A stretch of 64,000 bases of DNA from Brotaphodocola faecis (lineage in GTDB: Bacteria > Bacillota > Clostridia > Lachnospirales > Lachnospiraceae): positions 5,242-69,241 of the forward strand of contig NZ_JBBMFJ010000021.1 of assembly GCF_040096075.1 (NCBI RefSeq). The letters are read 5' to 3'. This document shows, one piece after another, positions 24,969 through 35,020 of the stretch (positions are counted from its first letter, which is position 1; each line of letters opens with the position of its first letter). Below the pieces are notes generated by a model that saw only the letters and a list, made by a program, of their open reading frames with translations, was not told the origin of the DNA and ran no database searches. Both the position numbers and the translations under genes were made by a program.

Positions 24969-26978
24969 TTACGTAAAATCACACTGGAGCGTCAGCTTTT
25001 TACAGCGTTCAGTCTCATCCCAGCGCATTTTGACATACTTCTGGATTTTTATTAGTATATCATAGTTTTCGTGTTTCATATATAAAATTTTTCTGTAGAT
25101 ATCATGAACTTTGTATACGGGTGCCGGGACCGGACCGATGATCTCGGCTGTTTCCCCGAAATGCTTCTTCACGGAAGCAGCTATGGCTTCCATGATCCGG
25201 CTCATCAGCTCCTCATCTTCTCCCGCCACCTGCATGCACAGCATATGGCAGGCCGGAGGATAGTGCATCAGTCTCCGGTAGCCCATCTCCTGACGGTAAA
25301 AGGCCGCGTAATCCTGGGCCGCCGCCGTCTGGATGCTGTAATGCTCCGGCATGTAGGTCTGGATCAGCGCAGTGCCCGCCTTTCTTCCCCGTCCGGCGCG
25401 CCCGGCTGCCTGAACTAAAAGCTGAAAAGTCCGCTCCGCCGCCGCGAAATCCGGCGCATACAGGGACACATCTGCCGCCAGCACCCCCACCAGGGTCACC
25501 CCTGGAAAGTCATGCCCTTTCACGATCATCTGGGTGCCAATGAGTATGTCTGCCTTTCCCTTTGCGAAAGCAGATAAAATCTTCTCATGCCCGCCCTTCT
25601 TTGAGGTGGTGTCCAGATCCATCCGCAGAAGCTTCGCCTCCGGGAACATCTGCGCCGCCATCTCCTCGATTTTCTGGGTACCGATGCCAAAGCCCGCCAG
25701 ATACGGAGAACCGCAGTTCGGGCACAGCTTCGGCATGGGGATCTGGTAGCCACAGTAATGACACACCAGCCGCTGACGATTATGCAGCGTCAGGGATACA
25801 TCACAGTGGGGGCATTTTACCGCTTCGCCGCAGCTTCTGCAGGAGACAAAGCTGGAATAGCCTCGCCGGTTGATGAACAGCATAATTTGTTCCTGTTTCT
25901 GCAGCCGGTCCCGGATCAGTTCCTGCATCCGCCCGCTGAAAATGGACTTGTTTCCGGCTTCCATCTCTTTTCGCAGGTCCACAACCTCCACCGCTGCCAT
26001 CTCGCTGCCCACCTTGGCCCGTTTTGTCAGCGTAAACAGCCGGTAAATGCCAGCCTCCGCCTTCGCGTAAGCCTCCACCGACGGTGTGGCAGAGCCCAGT
26101 ACCAGGGCCGCGCCGCTTAACTCCGCCAGTTTTTCTGCCACCTCTCTTGCATGGTAGCGGGGCGTGGTCTCACTCTTGTAGGCTCCCTCATGCTCCTCAT
26201 CGATGATGATGAGTCCCAGATTGGGAAACGGCGTAAAAAGCGCCGATCTTGCGCCGATCATAATATCCGTCTCGCCGTTTCTGGCCCGCTCAAACTGGTC
26301 GCACTTCTCACCGGCAGAAAGCCGGGAATGCATGACACAGATGCGGCTTCCAAAACGGCTATAGAAGCGGCTCACGGTCTGGTAGGTCAGGGCAATCTCC
26401 GGAATCAGCACGATCACCTGTTTTCCCTGCTGAAGCACATGGTCAATCAAAGCCATGTAGACTTCGGTCTTGCCGCTGCCCGTGACACCGTGAATGAGAC
26501 AGGGCCTGCGGTCGCCGGAGTCATAGGAAGTAATGAAGGCGTCCGCGATGGACTGCTGCTCGGAATTTAAGAGGACAAGTGAAGGGCATTCTGTCATCCC
26601 GGCCACAGTCTCCACAATCTTTTTATTCCGGGCCTTTACCTTTTTCTTCACCGGAAGGACCGTCTTAAGCGCCTGATTCATGGTGGAGCCGTACTGCTCC
26701 TTCATCCACCAGGCCAGCTCAATCAGGCGGGTATCCGCGGTGATGCTCTTTTCGGCCACGCCGATGATCTCTTTTATTTTCTCTTTATCATAATCCGGCT
26801 TGTCGGTGAGTTCCACGACATAGCCGGTTCGTGTTCTGTTTCCTGAACCAAAAGGGACGCAGACCTGCACCCCCACCCGGATCTGCGGCAAAATTGCCGG
26901 CGGAATCCGGTACTGGAATACCCGGTCTACGTCTTCATGGGAAATATCTATAATGATGCTGGCATACTGATCTGCCAT
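24969..26978 (-). CDS. priA: Primosomal helicase PriA
   Basis: 3'-5' superfamily 2 helicase that restarts stalled replication forks by loading the replisome. 669 residues, somewhat shorter than the enterobacterial protein. It has the N-terminal 3'BD domain, Walker A GVTGSGKTEVYMALI, Walker B IIDEEHEGAYK, the zinc-binding insert with eight cysteines (from CRSCGEAVKCPHC to KLCPNCGSPY) and the C-terminal helicase lobe with AAGRAGRG. It lies 24 bases after murF. The last codons sit in a palindrome, ATTTTACGTAAAAT, that overlaps the stop. Confidence 0.96.
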   Translation of the reverse strand: MADQYASIIIDISHEDVDRVFQYRIPPAILPQIRVGVQVCVPFGSGNRTRTGYVVELTDKPDYDKEKIKEIIGVAEKSITADTRLIELAWWMKEQYGSTMNQALKTVLPVKKKVKARNKKIVETVAGMTECPSLVLLNSEQQSIADAFITSYDSGDRRPCLIHGVTGSGKTEVYMALIDHVLQQGKQVIVLIPEIALTYQTVSRFYSRFGSRICVMHSRLSAGEKCDQFERARNGETDIMIGARSALFTPFPNLGLIIIDEEHEGAYKSETTPRYHAREVAEKLAELSGAALVLGSATPSVEAYAKAEAGIYRLFTLTKRAKVGSEMAAVEVVDLRKEMEAGNKSIFSGRMQELIRDRLQKQEQIMLFINRRGYSSFVSCRSCGEAVKCPHCDVSLTLHNRQRLVCHYCGYQIPMPKLCPNCGSPYLAGFGIGTQKIEEMAAQMFPEAKLLRMDLDTTSKKGGHEKILSAFAKGKADILIGTQMIVKGHDFPGVTLVGVLAADVSLYAPDFAAAERTFQLLVQAAGRAGRGRKAGTALIQTYMPEHYSIQTAAAQDYAAFYRQEMGYRRLMHYPPACHMLCMQVAGEDEELMSRIMEAIAASVKKHFGETAEIIGPVPAPVYKVHDIYRKILYMKHENYDILIKIQKYVKMRWDETERCKKLTLQCDFT

Positions 26979-27002
26979 ATCTGCTCCTGTCTGTTGCTTG
27001 TT

Positions 27003-28379
27003 TTAATCTTTCAGCAGCTTTGCTGCCACCTCGCCCAGTTTCATGCTGTTGGAGCCCTTTAAGAGCACACAGTCGCCTGGCTGCAGCTTTGCCTTTGCCG
27101 CTTCTGCCAGCGCGTCCCGCTGGTTTTCATCGAAATGGATGTACTCTGCCTTCATGCCCGCACGCTTTGCGCCCCGGGCAATCTGCTCTGCCAGTTCACC
27201 GTATGTAAACAGGATATCCACCGGATGGGATTTCATCCAGCTTCCCACCTCATAGTGGAACTTCGGAGAATCCGGCCCCAGCTCCTTCATGTCGGCCAGC
27301 ACCGCGATGCGGCGGCCTTTTGCCTTTGCTTCCAGAACCTCCAGACCGGCCTTCATGGATACCGGACTTGCATTATAGGTGTCATCGATGACGGTAACGC
27401 CATTCTTCTCTGCGATCTGCTGGCGGTTCTTGAATCCGGTGAAGGCAGCCAGGCTCTTCACTGCGCCGGAAAGCGGAACTCCGCTGCAATCTGCCACAGC
27501 CAGAGCCACCATGGCATTCAGCACATTGTGGCGTCCCATGATGCTTAAGCGCACCATGTATTTTTCCCCGCGGCAGTTGGCAGTAAATACCGGGTAACCG
27601 TCCTCGCTGCGGATATCCTCTGCCCGGTACTCAGAATTCTCCCCGGTTCCGTAATATACAGTGCGGCATCCGTCCTTGGCTTTGGTATCCTTCAGCAGGG
27701 CATCATCGCCGTTTAAGAAGAGGATTCCGCCATCCTTTAAGCCGTCCTGAATCGTCAGCTTCTCATGATAGATGTTCTCCTGGCTTCCCAGCTGCTCAAT
27801 ATGGGTAATGCCGACATTGGTGATGACGGCCATATCCACCTGGGCAATCTTTGCGATGACGGTCAGCTCGCCCGGCATGCTCATGCCAAGCTCCAGCACG
27901 CCAATCTCATCGGCCAGGGTAATCTCAGACAGCGTGATTGGCACACCCACCTGACTGTTGGAATTTCCAGGAGTCTTGTATACCCGGTACTTTGCGGAAA
28001 GCGCTGCTGCCACCATTTCACGGGTAGTCGTCTTTCCCACACTTCCGGTGATGCCCACAAGCGGCAGGCTTAACCGGCTGCGGTAATAGCGTCCGATATC
28101 CTGCAGTGCCTTTTTGGTATCAGCCACCCGGATCCAGGCATGCTCCGCATCCTCTGCGTTCTCATGCTCGGAAGTCAGCACCGCCACAGCGCCTGAGCCG
28201 AAGGCCTGATCGATGAAGCGGTGGGCATCCACCTTCTCCCCGATCAGCGGCACAAACAGGTCGTTTCCTTTCATGGTTCTTGAATCAATGCTCAAATGTT
28301 CAATCTTCTGGTCTGCATTTCCACACAGAAGCTGACCGCCTGTAGCAGCCACAATGTCTTTAACCGTTATATTTTCCAT
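27003..28379 (-). CDS. murF: UDP-MurNAc-tripeptide--D-Ala-D-Ala ligase MurF
   Basis: Adds D-Ala-D-Ala to the UDP-MurNAc-tripeptide, completing the cytosolic peptidoglycan precursor. 458 residues. Mur ligase core with P-loop GITGSVGKTTTREMV, the NVGITHIEQLGS region and C-terminal domain motif IDDTYNASPVSMKAG. It starts 23 bases after murE. Confidence 0.97.
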   Translation of the reverse strand: MENITVKDIVAATGGQLLCGNADQKIEHLSIDSRTMKGNDLFVPLIGEKVDAHRFIDQAFGSGAVAVLTSEHENAEDAEHAWIRVADTKKALQDIGRYYRSRLSLPLVGITGSVGKTTTREMVAAALSAKYRVYKTPGNSNSQVGVPITLSEITLADEIGVLELGMSMPGELTVIAKIAQVDMAVITNVGITHIEQLGSQENIYHEKLTIQDGLKDGGILFLNGDDALLKDTKAKDGCRTVYYGTGENSEYRAEDIRSEDGYPVFTANCRGEKYMVRLSIMGRHNVLNAMVALAVADCSGVPLSGAVKSLAAFTGFKNRQQIAEKNGVTVIDDTYNASPVSMKAGLEVLEAKAKGRRIAVLADMKELGPDSPKFHYEVGSWMKSHPVDILFTYGELAEQIARGAKRAGMKAEYIHFDENQRDALAEAAKAKLQPGDCVLLKGSNSMKLGEVAAKLLKD

Positions 28380-28402
28380 TTCCGGATCTCTTTTCTATTT
28401 CT

Positions 28403-29866
28403 TTATATTGAAAGGTTCTTCACAACCTCTTCCACCACGGCGCGGTCCAGGAACGGGTAACGCACGCCATTGATCTCCTGGTAGTCCTCATGGCCCTTGC
28501 CGATGATGGCAATCATGTCGCCCGGCTCCGCATGGGTGATGCTGTAGGCAATAGCCTCTTTCCGGTCCGGAATCTCAATAAACTTTCCGCCGGTCTTTTC
28601 CATGCTGCCGCGGATATCAGCAATGATATCCTCCACCTTCTCAAAGCGGGAGTTGTCTGCGGTGATGATGGACAGATCCGCCATGCGGCCGCCAATTTCG
28701 CCCATGGAGTAACGGCGATCCCTGGAGCGGTTTCCGCCGCAGCCAAATACCACGACAAGGCGCTTCGGATGATACTCTCTCAGAGTTGCCAGCAGGCTCT
28801 CCATGCTGACTGCGTTGTGAGCGTAATCCACGATGACACAGCATTTCTCAGAAGTATATACAATCTCCATACGGCCATTGATTTTCAGGTGCTCCAGGGC
28901 ATGCTGCAGCTTTTCAGCCGGAACGCCCACCCACAGAGTAACGGCCGCTGCCGCCAGCGCATTGTATACATTAAATTTACCCGGGATGCTGACACGCACC
29001 GGAATCTGATGCTCGCCCTTAATATCAAACTCCACACCTACAAAATCCGGTTCGGAGACATAGTGGATGTTCTCTGCCTGGAAACCGGCGCCCTCTTTCA
29101 GGCCAAATCCGGTCCATGGGCACGGAATATCTTTTACGATCTCGTCAATATGCTCATCATCCACATTGATCAGGGCGCGGTCACACTGATGGAACAGCTG
29201 TTTCTTATAATATAAATACTCCGCGAAATCCGCATGCTCATCCTTTCCGATGTGGTCCGGGGAAATGTTGGTAAACAGGCCATAGTTAAAATGGATGCCT
29301 GCCACACGGTGCATCTTCATGGCCTGGGAGGAAACCTCCATCACGCAGCACTCGCAGCCATCCTCCACCATCTTCGCGAAATAACGGTGCAGATCATAGG
29401 ACTCCGGTGTGGTATTCACGGTTGGGAAATGCTCTTCCCCAATGTAAACGCCGTTGGTTCCGATCATGCCGGTCTTTTTCCCGGCGGTCTCCAGAATGGT
29501 CTTGATCATATGGGTGGTAGTGGTCTTTCCTTTGGTTCCTGTCACCCCGATCATGGTCAGTTTCCGGGACGGATAGCCAAAACGGGCTGCCGATAACAGA
29601 GCCAGCGCCTCTCTTCCGTTTTCGGTCTCCACCACGGTCACGCCTGCCGGTGCCTCCACCGGATGCTCGGTCACAAGCACCCTTACGCCTGCCTCAGTCA
29701 CCTGCGGAATGAAATCGTGAGAATCAATCTTTGTGCCCTTCATGCAGACAAACACCGCGCCGGGAGCAGCCTTTCTGGAGTCGTATATGACTTCATTTAC
29801 CTCCACGTCCAGGCTTCCCTGAACCAGCTTATAAGAAAGCCCCTCTAACCAGTCTTTTATCGTCAT
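28403..29866 (-). CDS. murE: UDP-MurNAc-L-Ala-D-Glu--meso-DAP ligase MurE
   Basis: Adds the third peptide residue to UDP-MurNAc-dipeptide. 487 residues. P-loop GVTGTKGKTTTTHMI and the carbamylated-lysine region are present. The amino-acid selectivity motif reads DNSR (in ITADNSRFE); the meso-DAP form is DNPR and L-Lys enzymes differ at the arginine, so meso-DAP is the likely substrate. The dapF gene at 52109 agrees with this. It is the first gene of the long housekeeping run ending at thiN. Confidence 0.95.
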   Translation of the reverse strand: MTIKDWLEGLSYKLVQGSLDVEVNEVIYDSRKAAPGAVFVCMKGTKIDSHDFIPQVTEAGVRVLVTEHPVEAPAGVTVVETENGREALALLSAARFGYPSRKLTMIGVTGTKGKTTTTHMIKTILETAGKKTGMIGTNGVYIGEEHFPTVNTTPESYDLHRYFAKMVEDGCECCVMEVSSQAMKMHRVAGIHFNYGLFTNISPDHIGKDEHADFAEYLYYKKQLFHQCDRALINVDDEHIDEIVKDIPCPWTGFGLKEGAGFQAENIHYVSEPDFVGVEFDIKGEHQIPVRVSIPGKFNVYNALAAAAVTLWVGVPAEKLQHALEHLKINGRMEIVYTSEKCCVIVDYAHNAVSMESLLATLREYHPKRLVVVFGCGGNRSRDRRYSMGEIGGRMADLSIITADNSRFEKVEDIIADIRGSMEKTGGKFIEIPDRKEAIAYSITHAEPGDMIAIIGKGHEDYQEINGVRYPFLDRAVVEEVVKNLSI

Positions 29867-29997
29867 ACTCTTGCCTATCCTTTCTCAGTTTCTATCCGTC
29901 TGCTTTCGTTTTGCACTGCGCAAAATCCCGGCATAGCGAATTTTCACGCAAAAAGCGCGGCTGCCAGAACAGCTCACGCCTTTGCGCCAGTTTCAAA

Positions 29998-31668
29998 TTA
30001 GAATAATCCGGTGATCACACCGTTCTCATCTACATCAATGCCGTCTGCAGCCGGTTTCTTCGGCAGTCCCGGCATGGTCATGATGGCTCCGGTCAGCACT
30101 ACCACAAAACCTGCGCCTGCGGATACATAGGCATCGCGCACGTTGATGGTAAATCCGGTCGGACGCCCCAGCTTGGTCTGGTCATCAGACAGGGAGTACT
30201 GGGTCTTTGCCATGCAGACCGGAAGGTTGCCAAAGCCCATCTCCTCGATGCGGGCCAGTGCTTTGGATGCAGCCGGTGCATAGGAAACACCATCTGCGCC
30301 GTAAATTTCGGTGGCAATGGTCTTTACCTTATCTTTCAGGCTCATCTCATCCGGGTACAGGGCATGGTAATGGCTCTCCTTGTGCTCCAGAGTATCCAGA
30401 ACCTTCTGAGCCAGGGCCTCGCCGCCCTCGCCGCCTTTTGCCCATACCTCGGAAAGAGCGAACTCACAGCCGCGCTCCTCGCAGAAATCACGGATAAAGG
30501 CGTACTCTGCCTCGGTATCGGTCACGAAGGAGTTTAAGGTTACCACAACCGGAACACCGAATTTCTGCAGATTCTCGATATGCTTCTCCAGATTGACGAT
30601 ACCCTTCTTTAAGGCATCCAGATTCTCTGCGGAAAGCTCGGTTTTCGGTACACCGCCGTTGTACTTTAACGCGCGGACGGTTGCAACCAGAACTGCGGCA
30701 TCCGGCTTTAAATCTGCCTTGCGGCACTTGATATCCAGGAATTTCTCTGCGCCCAGGTCTGCGCCGAAGCCAGCCTCGGTTACCACAATATCAGCCAGCT
30801 TTAAGGCCGTCTTGGTCGCGCGCACGCTGTTGCAGCCGTGGGCGATGTTTGCGAACGGTCCGCCGTGTACCAGAGCACCGGTGTGCTCCAGGGTCTGGAT
30901 CAGGTTCGGCTTGATGGCATCCTTTAAGAGTGCTGCCATAGCGCCCACTGCGTGTAACTGGGCAGCGGTAACCGGCTCTCCGGCATAATTATATGCGACA
31001 ATGATCTTGCCAAGACGCTCTTTTAAGTCGTTCATGTCATTGGCCAGGCATAAGATTGCCATGATTTCGGAAGCTACCGTAATAACAAAGTGATCCTCGC
31101 GCACCACACCGTCTGCCTTTGCGCCAAGTCCAACAACCACATTGCGCAGCACACGGTCATTCATATCCAGGCAGCGTTTCCAGAGGATCTGTCTGGTATC
31201 GATCTGAAGGGCGTTGCCCTGCTGGATGTGGTTATCCAGAAGTGCTGCCAGAAGGTTATTGGCAGAAGTAATGGCATGGAAATCGCCGGTAAAATGAAGA
31301 TTTAAATCTTCCATTGGAACTACCTGCGCAAAACCGCCGCCTGCAGCACCGCCCTTAATGCCAAAGCACGGTCCCAGAGACGGCTCACGCAGCGCGATCA
31401 TGGCCTTCTTGCCAAGTCTGGTGAAAGCATCTGCCAGACCAATGCTGGTGGTGGTTTTTCCCTCGCCTGCCGGAGTCGGGTTGATGGCAGTTACTAAAAC
31501 CAGTTTTCCGTCCGGACGGTCCTTTACCTGCTGCCACAGTTCATCCGTGATCTTTGCCTTGTACTTACCGTACAGTTCCAGATCATCCTCAATAATTCCG
31601 TAGCTCTCTGCAACTTCTTTGATTGGAAGCTTTACCGCCTCCTGCGCGATTTCGATATCTGTTTTCAT
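29998..31668 (-). CDS. fhs: Formate--tetrahydrofolate ligase
   Basis: ATP-dependent formation of 10-formyl-THF from formate and THF, feeding purine synthesis, initiator tRNA formylation and, in acetogens, the methyl branch of acetyl-CoA synthesis. 556 residues, full length. Signatures: INPTPAGEGKTTTSIGLADA (P-loop) and LREPSLGPCFGIKGGAAGGG. No other Wood-Ljungdahl genes are in the window, so only a general one-carbon role is supported. It lies 40 bases after ftsK with a GGGAGG ribosome site. Confidence 0.97.
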   Translation of the reverse strand: MKTDIEIAQEAVKLPIKEVAESYGIIEDDLELYGKYKAKITDELWQQVKDRPDGKLVLVTAINPTPAGEGKTTTSIGLADAFTRLGKKAMIALREPSLGPCFGIKGGAAGGGFAQVVPMEDLNLHFTGDFHAITSANNLLAALLDNHIQQGNALQIDTRQILWKRCLDMNDRVLRNVVVGLGAKADGVVREDHFVITVASEIMAILCLANDMNDLKERLGKIIVAYNYAGEPVTAAQLHAVGAMAALLKDAIKPNLIQTLEHTGALVHGGPFANIAHGCNSVRATKTALKLADIVVTEAGFGADLGAEKFLDIKCRKADLKPDAAVLVATVRALKYNGGVPKTELSAENLDALKKGIVNLEKHIENLQKFGVPVVVTLNSFVTDTEAEYAFIRDFCEERGCEFALSEVWAKGGEGGEALAQKVLDTLEHKESHYHALYPDEMSLKDKVKTIATEIYGADGVSYAPAASKALARIEEMGFGNLPVCMAKTQYSLSDDQTKLGRPTGFTINVRDAYVSAGAGFVVVLTGAIMTMPGLPKKPAADGIDVDENGVITGLF

Positions 31669-31708
31669 AGCCAGAATCCTCCCTTTTCATGTGTAGTGTG
31701 GGGTTACA

Positions 31709-34700
31709 TTAAATGATCTGATCAAATTCTTCCATAGTCATAAGAACCTTGCGGGGCTTCGTTCCCTCTTCCTCGCCGACCACACCGGCCTCCGCCAGCT
31801 GGTCCATGATCCTTGCGGCACGGTTGAATCCGATCTTGAACATGCGCTGCAGCATTCCAATGGATGCCTTTTCTTTTTCTATAATGAAACGGCCTGCCTG
31901 CTCAAAGTACTCGTCCCGGCTGTTAGACGGGTCGGAGGCTGAGGCAGATGGAGCCGAATTCATACTGTTTTCCACTTCCGGACTATACTGGGCCGTAAGT
32001 CCCTGTTCGGTGAGGAAGTCCACCACCTGCTGGACTTCGGAATCCGAAACAAACGCGCCCTGTACACGCTGTGGTTTCGGGAATCCCGCCGGATAAAAGA
32101 GCATATCACCCTTTCCGAGAAGCTTCTCCGCACCGTTCATGTCGATGATGGTACGGGAATCCACGCCGGAAGAAACTGAGAACGCAATTCTTGATGGCAC
32201 GTTAGCCTTGATGAGGCCGGTGATGACATTGACGGATGGTCTCTGGGTTGCGATGACCAGATGAATGCCTGCCGCACGGGCCAGCTGGGCCAGACGGCAG
32301 ATGGCATCCTCCACCTCGCCCGGAGCCACCATCATCAGATCCGCCAGCTCGTCTACGATGATGACGATCTGCGGCATCTTCTTCGGTTTGTTCTCGTCTT
32401 CGATATCCTGAATGGTTTCAATCTTCGCGTTGTAACCCTTTAAGTCACGCACTCCGTATTTGGCAAACTTCTTGTAACGGTCTGTCATCTCCGCTACCGC
32501 CCAGTTCAGTGCGCCGGACGCCTTCTTCGGGTCCGTCACAACCGGGATCAGCAGATGTGGGATGCCGTTGTATACACTTAATTCTACGACCTTCGGGTCC
32601 ACCATGATGAGCTTGACATCATTCGGATCTGCCTTGTAAATAATGCTCATGATGATGGTATTGATGCAGACCGACTTACCGGATCCGGTAGCGCCCGCGA
32701 TCAGAAGGTGCGGCATCTTGGCAATATCCGTTACTACTACCTGGCCGCCAATATCTTTTCCGACTGCGAAAGCCAGCTTTGATGGGTGCTTCTGGAACGC
32801 ATCAGACTCCAAAAGATCCCGTAAAAATACAGATGTTTTCTCTTTATTCGGTACCTCAATACCCACAGCGGATTTGCCCGGGATCGGCGCCTCAATACGG
32901 ATGTCCTCGGCCGCCAGGCTTAACTTGATGTCATCTGCCAGACCTACTATCTTGCTGACCTTGACACCCTGCTCCGGATGAAGCTCATAGCGGGTGACAG
33001 AAGGGCCGCAGCTGATGTTGGTCACAGTAACGCCAACACCGAAATTTCGGAGAGTCTGCTGCAGCTTCACCGCCGTCTCCCGGTACTCCTGCTCGGAATA
33101 GCCGCCGGCATTTCTGCTGCCGCGCTTTAAGAGACTGAGCGGCGGGTAGACATATTCCTTCTTCGGTTCCTCTTCCTTTTCCTGGATCTGCTGTTCCACA
33201 GTCACTTCACTGTCTGCGTTTTCCGCCTCTTTCTGCGCTGCCGCCGCTTTCTTTGCGGACTCCAGCTTTTTCTGAAGCGCCTCAGTGTCCGTATCGATGA
33301 CCTTGCCTCCAGCCGTTACCACATGCTTGTTCCCCTCCGGAATTGCAAAATCGGTGTTCTGTTCTGTTTTTACAGTGTAAGCCACATCCGGCTCCGGAAG
33401 ATATTCCTCTGGTGCAGCCTCCTGCCATGCAGGTTCCTCTGGCTGCGTGTACGGGTTCTGCCCGTCAAGCGCTGCATTCTGCGTGCGGCTGTATGTACTC
33501 TGCGTATCCGGCTCATCCCATGGAGCCACATCCGGATTCTGCTCCTGCTCTGCTTCCGGATCATGCCCTGACTGTGTTTCCTGGCGATACTCCGGCTGCG
33601 CTGTCTGACCATATTCCGCTTCTGCCACCGCTTTCTCATCCAGCCTTCTCGCGCCGCCGGTAAAGACTTCCCCGGCCTGCTCGAACTGGCCAAATCCGGA
33701 CTGCGTCAGGCGCTTGGCCGCTGCTTCCAGATCATAATCGTCCTCCGGATCCGGCGGAATGTCTGCACCCTCCGGCAGATTGGTGGAATATGCAGGGGCT
33801 TCCCGCTCCGGCACAACTTCCCGGTAATCCTCCGGCATGGAAATGCTTCCGGTAAAGACATCTGCCTTATCCGGCTTCGGTGCCTTCGCCATGCGGCTGC
33901 CGCGGGATCCGGTATTCTCCGGTTCTGCCTGCGCATCCTCAAAATCCGGCTCCATGGCTTCCGCCGGAGACATGCGCCGCCCACGCGGTGCCTTTATGGC
34001 AGGAGCATCCTCGTACGCGTCATACTCTGCCTGACCGCCAGCCTCATAGCTTTCTTCATAATTGTCCTCATAGCGATCTTCGCAGCCTTCTTCCGGCATA
34101 TCGTCCAGATATTCATCCTCATCTGCCGGCAGCTTCGTAGAGCTTAAGTTCACACCGCGCACCCGCTGTTCTTCCCGCATCCTGCGCCGTTCTTCCTGAC
34201 GCTCCGCATAAATTTCGCGACGGCGCTCCATATCCTCTCTGGCATGCTGGTAGGCCACATCACTGTGGCGCTTCACCGCTTTTACAAAGGAACGCTGGGT
34301 GATGCATACCATGCAGATGATCAGGCCAACCGCCATAACCAGAAAAGCGCCAATGCTTCCGATAAACGAACGGATTCCTCCAAACAAAAGGCCGCCAAAC
34401 AGGCCGCCGCCCATGCCGGACGATGCAGATAAACGATAATATTCCAGGATTCCTTTCCCCGCCTCCGGCTGCTGCCCGAAGATCATCTGTGCAAAGCCGC
34501 ACAGCAGGAAAAACGCTGCTGCCGACGCAACCGTTTTTTGCACGGCCACCCGGTTGCCGCGGTTTGCCTGATAAAAGCAGGTTCCCACAAACAGGACCAG
34601 CGGAGCCACATAACCTGGCAGGCCAAACAATCCAAGCTGGATTCCCCTTAAAAAATCACCTGCAAAACCGCACAGGTGAAAATTACTTAAAAATAAAAGG

Positions 34701-34912
34701 ACGGCCAGGGCAAAAGAACCCAGGACGATCACTTCCGCACGGACCAGCCCCTCCTGCTCCGGAACCGGTTCCGGCTCCTGAACCTTTCTCGGTCTGCCCG
34801 GCTTCCGGCCACCCGCCGCGCTCTGTGAGCCGGAACGCGCGGACTTTCTGGTGCCTGCTGCCTTTTCTGTTCTGTCTGAATTTACTCTGTTTTGCTGTTT
34901 CTTCGCTGCCAC
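31709..34912 (-). CDS. ftsK: DNA translocase FtsK/SpoIIIE
   Basis: Membrane-anchored, ATP-driven DNA pump that clears chromosomes from the septum or into the forespore. About 1067 residues. Basic N-terminal tail, four membrane segments (about 60-230), a very long acidic, Glu/Pro/Gln-rich linker (about 230-600), the motor with AGATGSGKSVCINTI and VDPKVVELS, and a C-terminal winged-helix gamma domain. The frame is open for 26 codons upstream, but a good promoter (34944-34972) lies within that stretch, and AGGAGG stands nine bases before the GTG at 34912, so translation should start at that GTG (MAAKKQQNR). Confidence 0.95.
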   Translation of the reverse strand: MAAKKQQNRVNSDRTEKAAGTRKSARSGSQSAAGGRKPGRPRKVQEPEPVPEQEGLVRAEVIVLGSFALAVLLFLSNFHLCGFAGDFLRGIQLGLFGLPGYVAPLVLFVGTCFYQANRGNRVAVQKTVASAAAFFLLCGFAQMIFGQQPEAGKGILEYYRLSASSGMGGGLFGGLLFGGIRSFIGSIGAFLVMAVGLIICMVCITQRSFVKAVKRHSDVAYQHAREDMERRREIYAERQEERRRMREEQRVRGVNLSSTKLPADEDEYLDDMPEEGCEDRYEDNYEESYEAGGQAEYDAYEDAPAIKAPRGRRMSPAEAMEPDFEDAQAEPENTGSRGSRMAKAPKPDKADVFTGSISMPEDYREVVPEREAPAYSTNLPEGADIPPDPEDDYDLEAAAKRLTQSGFGQFEQAGEVFTGGARRLDEKAVAEAEYGQTAQPEYRQETQSGHDPEAEQEQNPDVAPWDEPDTQSTYSRTQNAALDGQNPYTQPEEPAWQEAAPEEYLPEPDVAYTVKTEQNTDFAIPEGNKHVVTAGGKVIDTDTEALQKKLESAKKAAAAQKEAENADSEVTVEQQIQEKEEEPKKEYVYPPLSLLKRGSRNAGGYSEQEYRETAVKLQQTLRNFGVGVTVTNISCGPSVTRYELHPEQGVKVSKIVGLADDIKLSLAAEDIRIEAPIPGKSAVGIEVPNKEKTSVFLRDLLESDAFQKHPSKLAFAVGKDIGGQVVVTDIAKMPHLLIAGATGSGKSVCINTIIMSIIYKADPNDVKLIMVDPKVVELSVYNGIPHLLIPVVTDPKKASGALNWAVAEMTDRYKKFAKYGVRDLKGYNAKIETIQDIEDENKPKKMPQIVIIVDELADLMMVAPGEVEDAICRLAQLARAAGIHLVIATQRPSVNVITGLIKANVPSRIAFSVSSGVDSRTIIDMNGAEKLLGKGDMLFYPAGFPKPQRVQGAFVSDSEVQQVVDFLTEQGLTAQYSPEVENSMNSAPSASASDPSNSRDEYFEQAGRFIIEKEKASIGMLQRMFKIGFNRAARIMDQLAEAGVVGEEEGTKPRKVLMTMEEFDQII

Positions 34913-34943
34913 AAATTCCAGCCTCCTCTTTCCCAATGTAGTT

Positions 34944-34972
34944 AGTATACAAAAAATTATCAGGAAATGCAA
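34944..34972 (-). promoter_or_regulatory. Sigma-A type promoter of ftsK
   Basis: Minus strand TTGCAT, 17-bp spacer, TATACT. Its position fixes the ftsK start to the downstream GTG, because transcripts from here would lack the upstream in-frame codons. Confidence 0.65.
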
Positions 34973-35020
34973 GACACTGGAACCGGACACGTCAGTTCAG
35001 AAAATCCCTGCCTTTATCCA

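Noticed and set aside
29867..29997. 131-base gap between murE and fhs, searched for terminators and small RNAs.
   Set aside because: Only weak GC pairing (GCGC-type) seen; nothing supportable.
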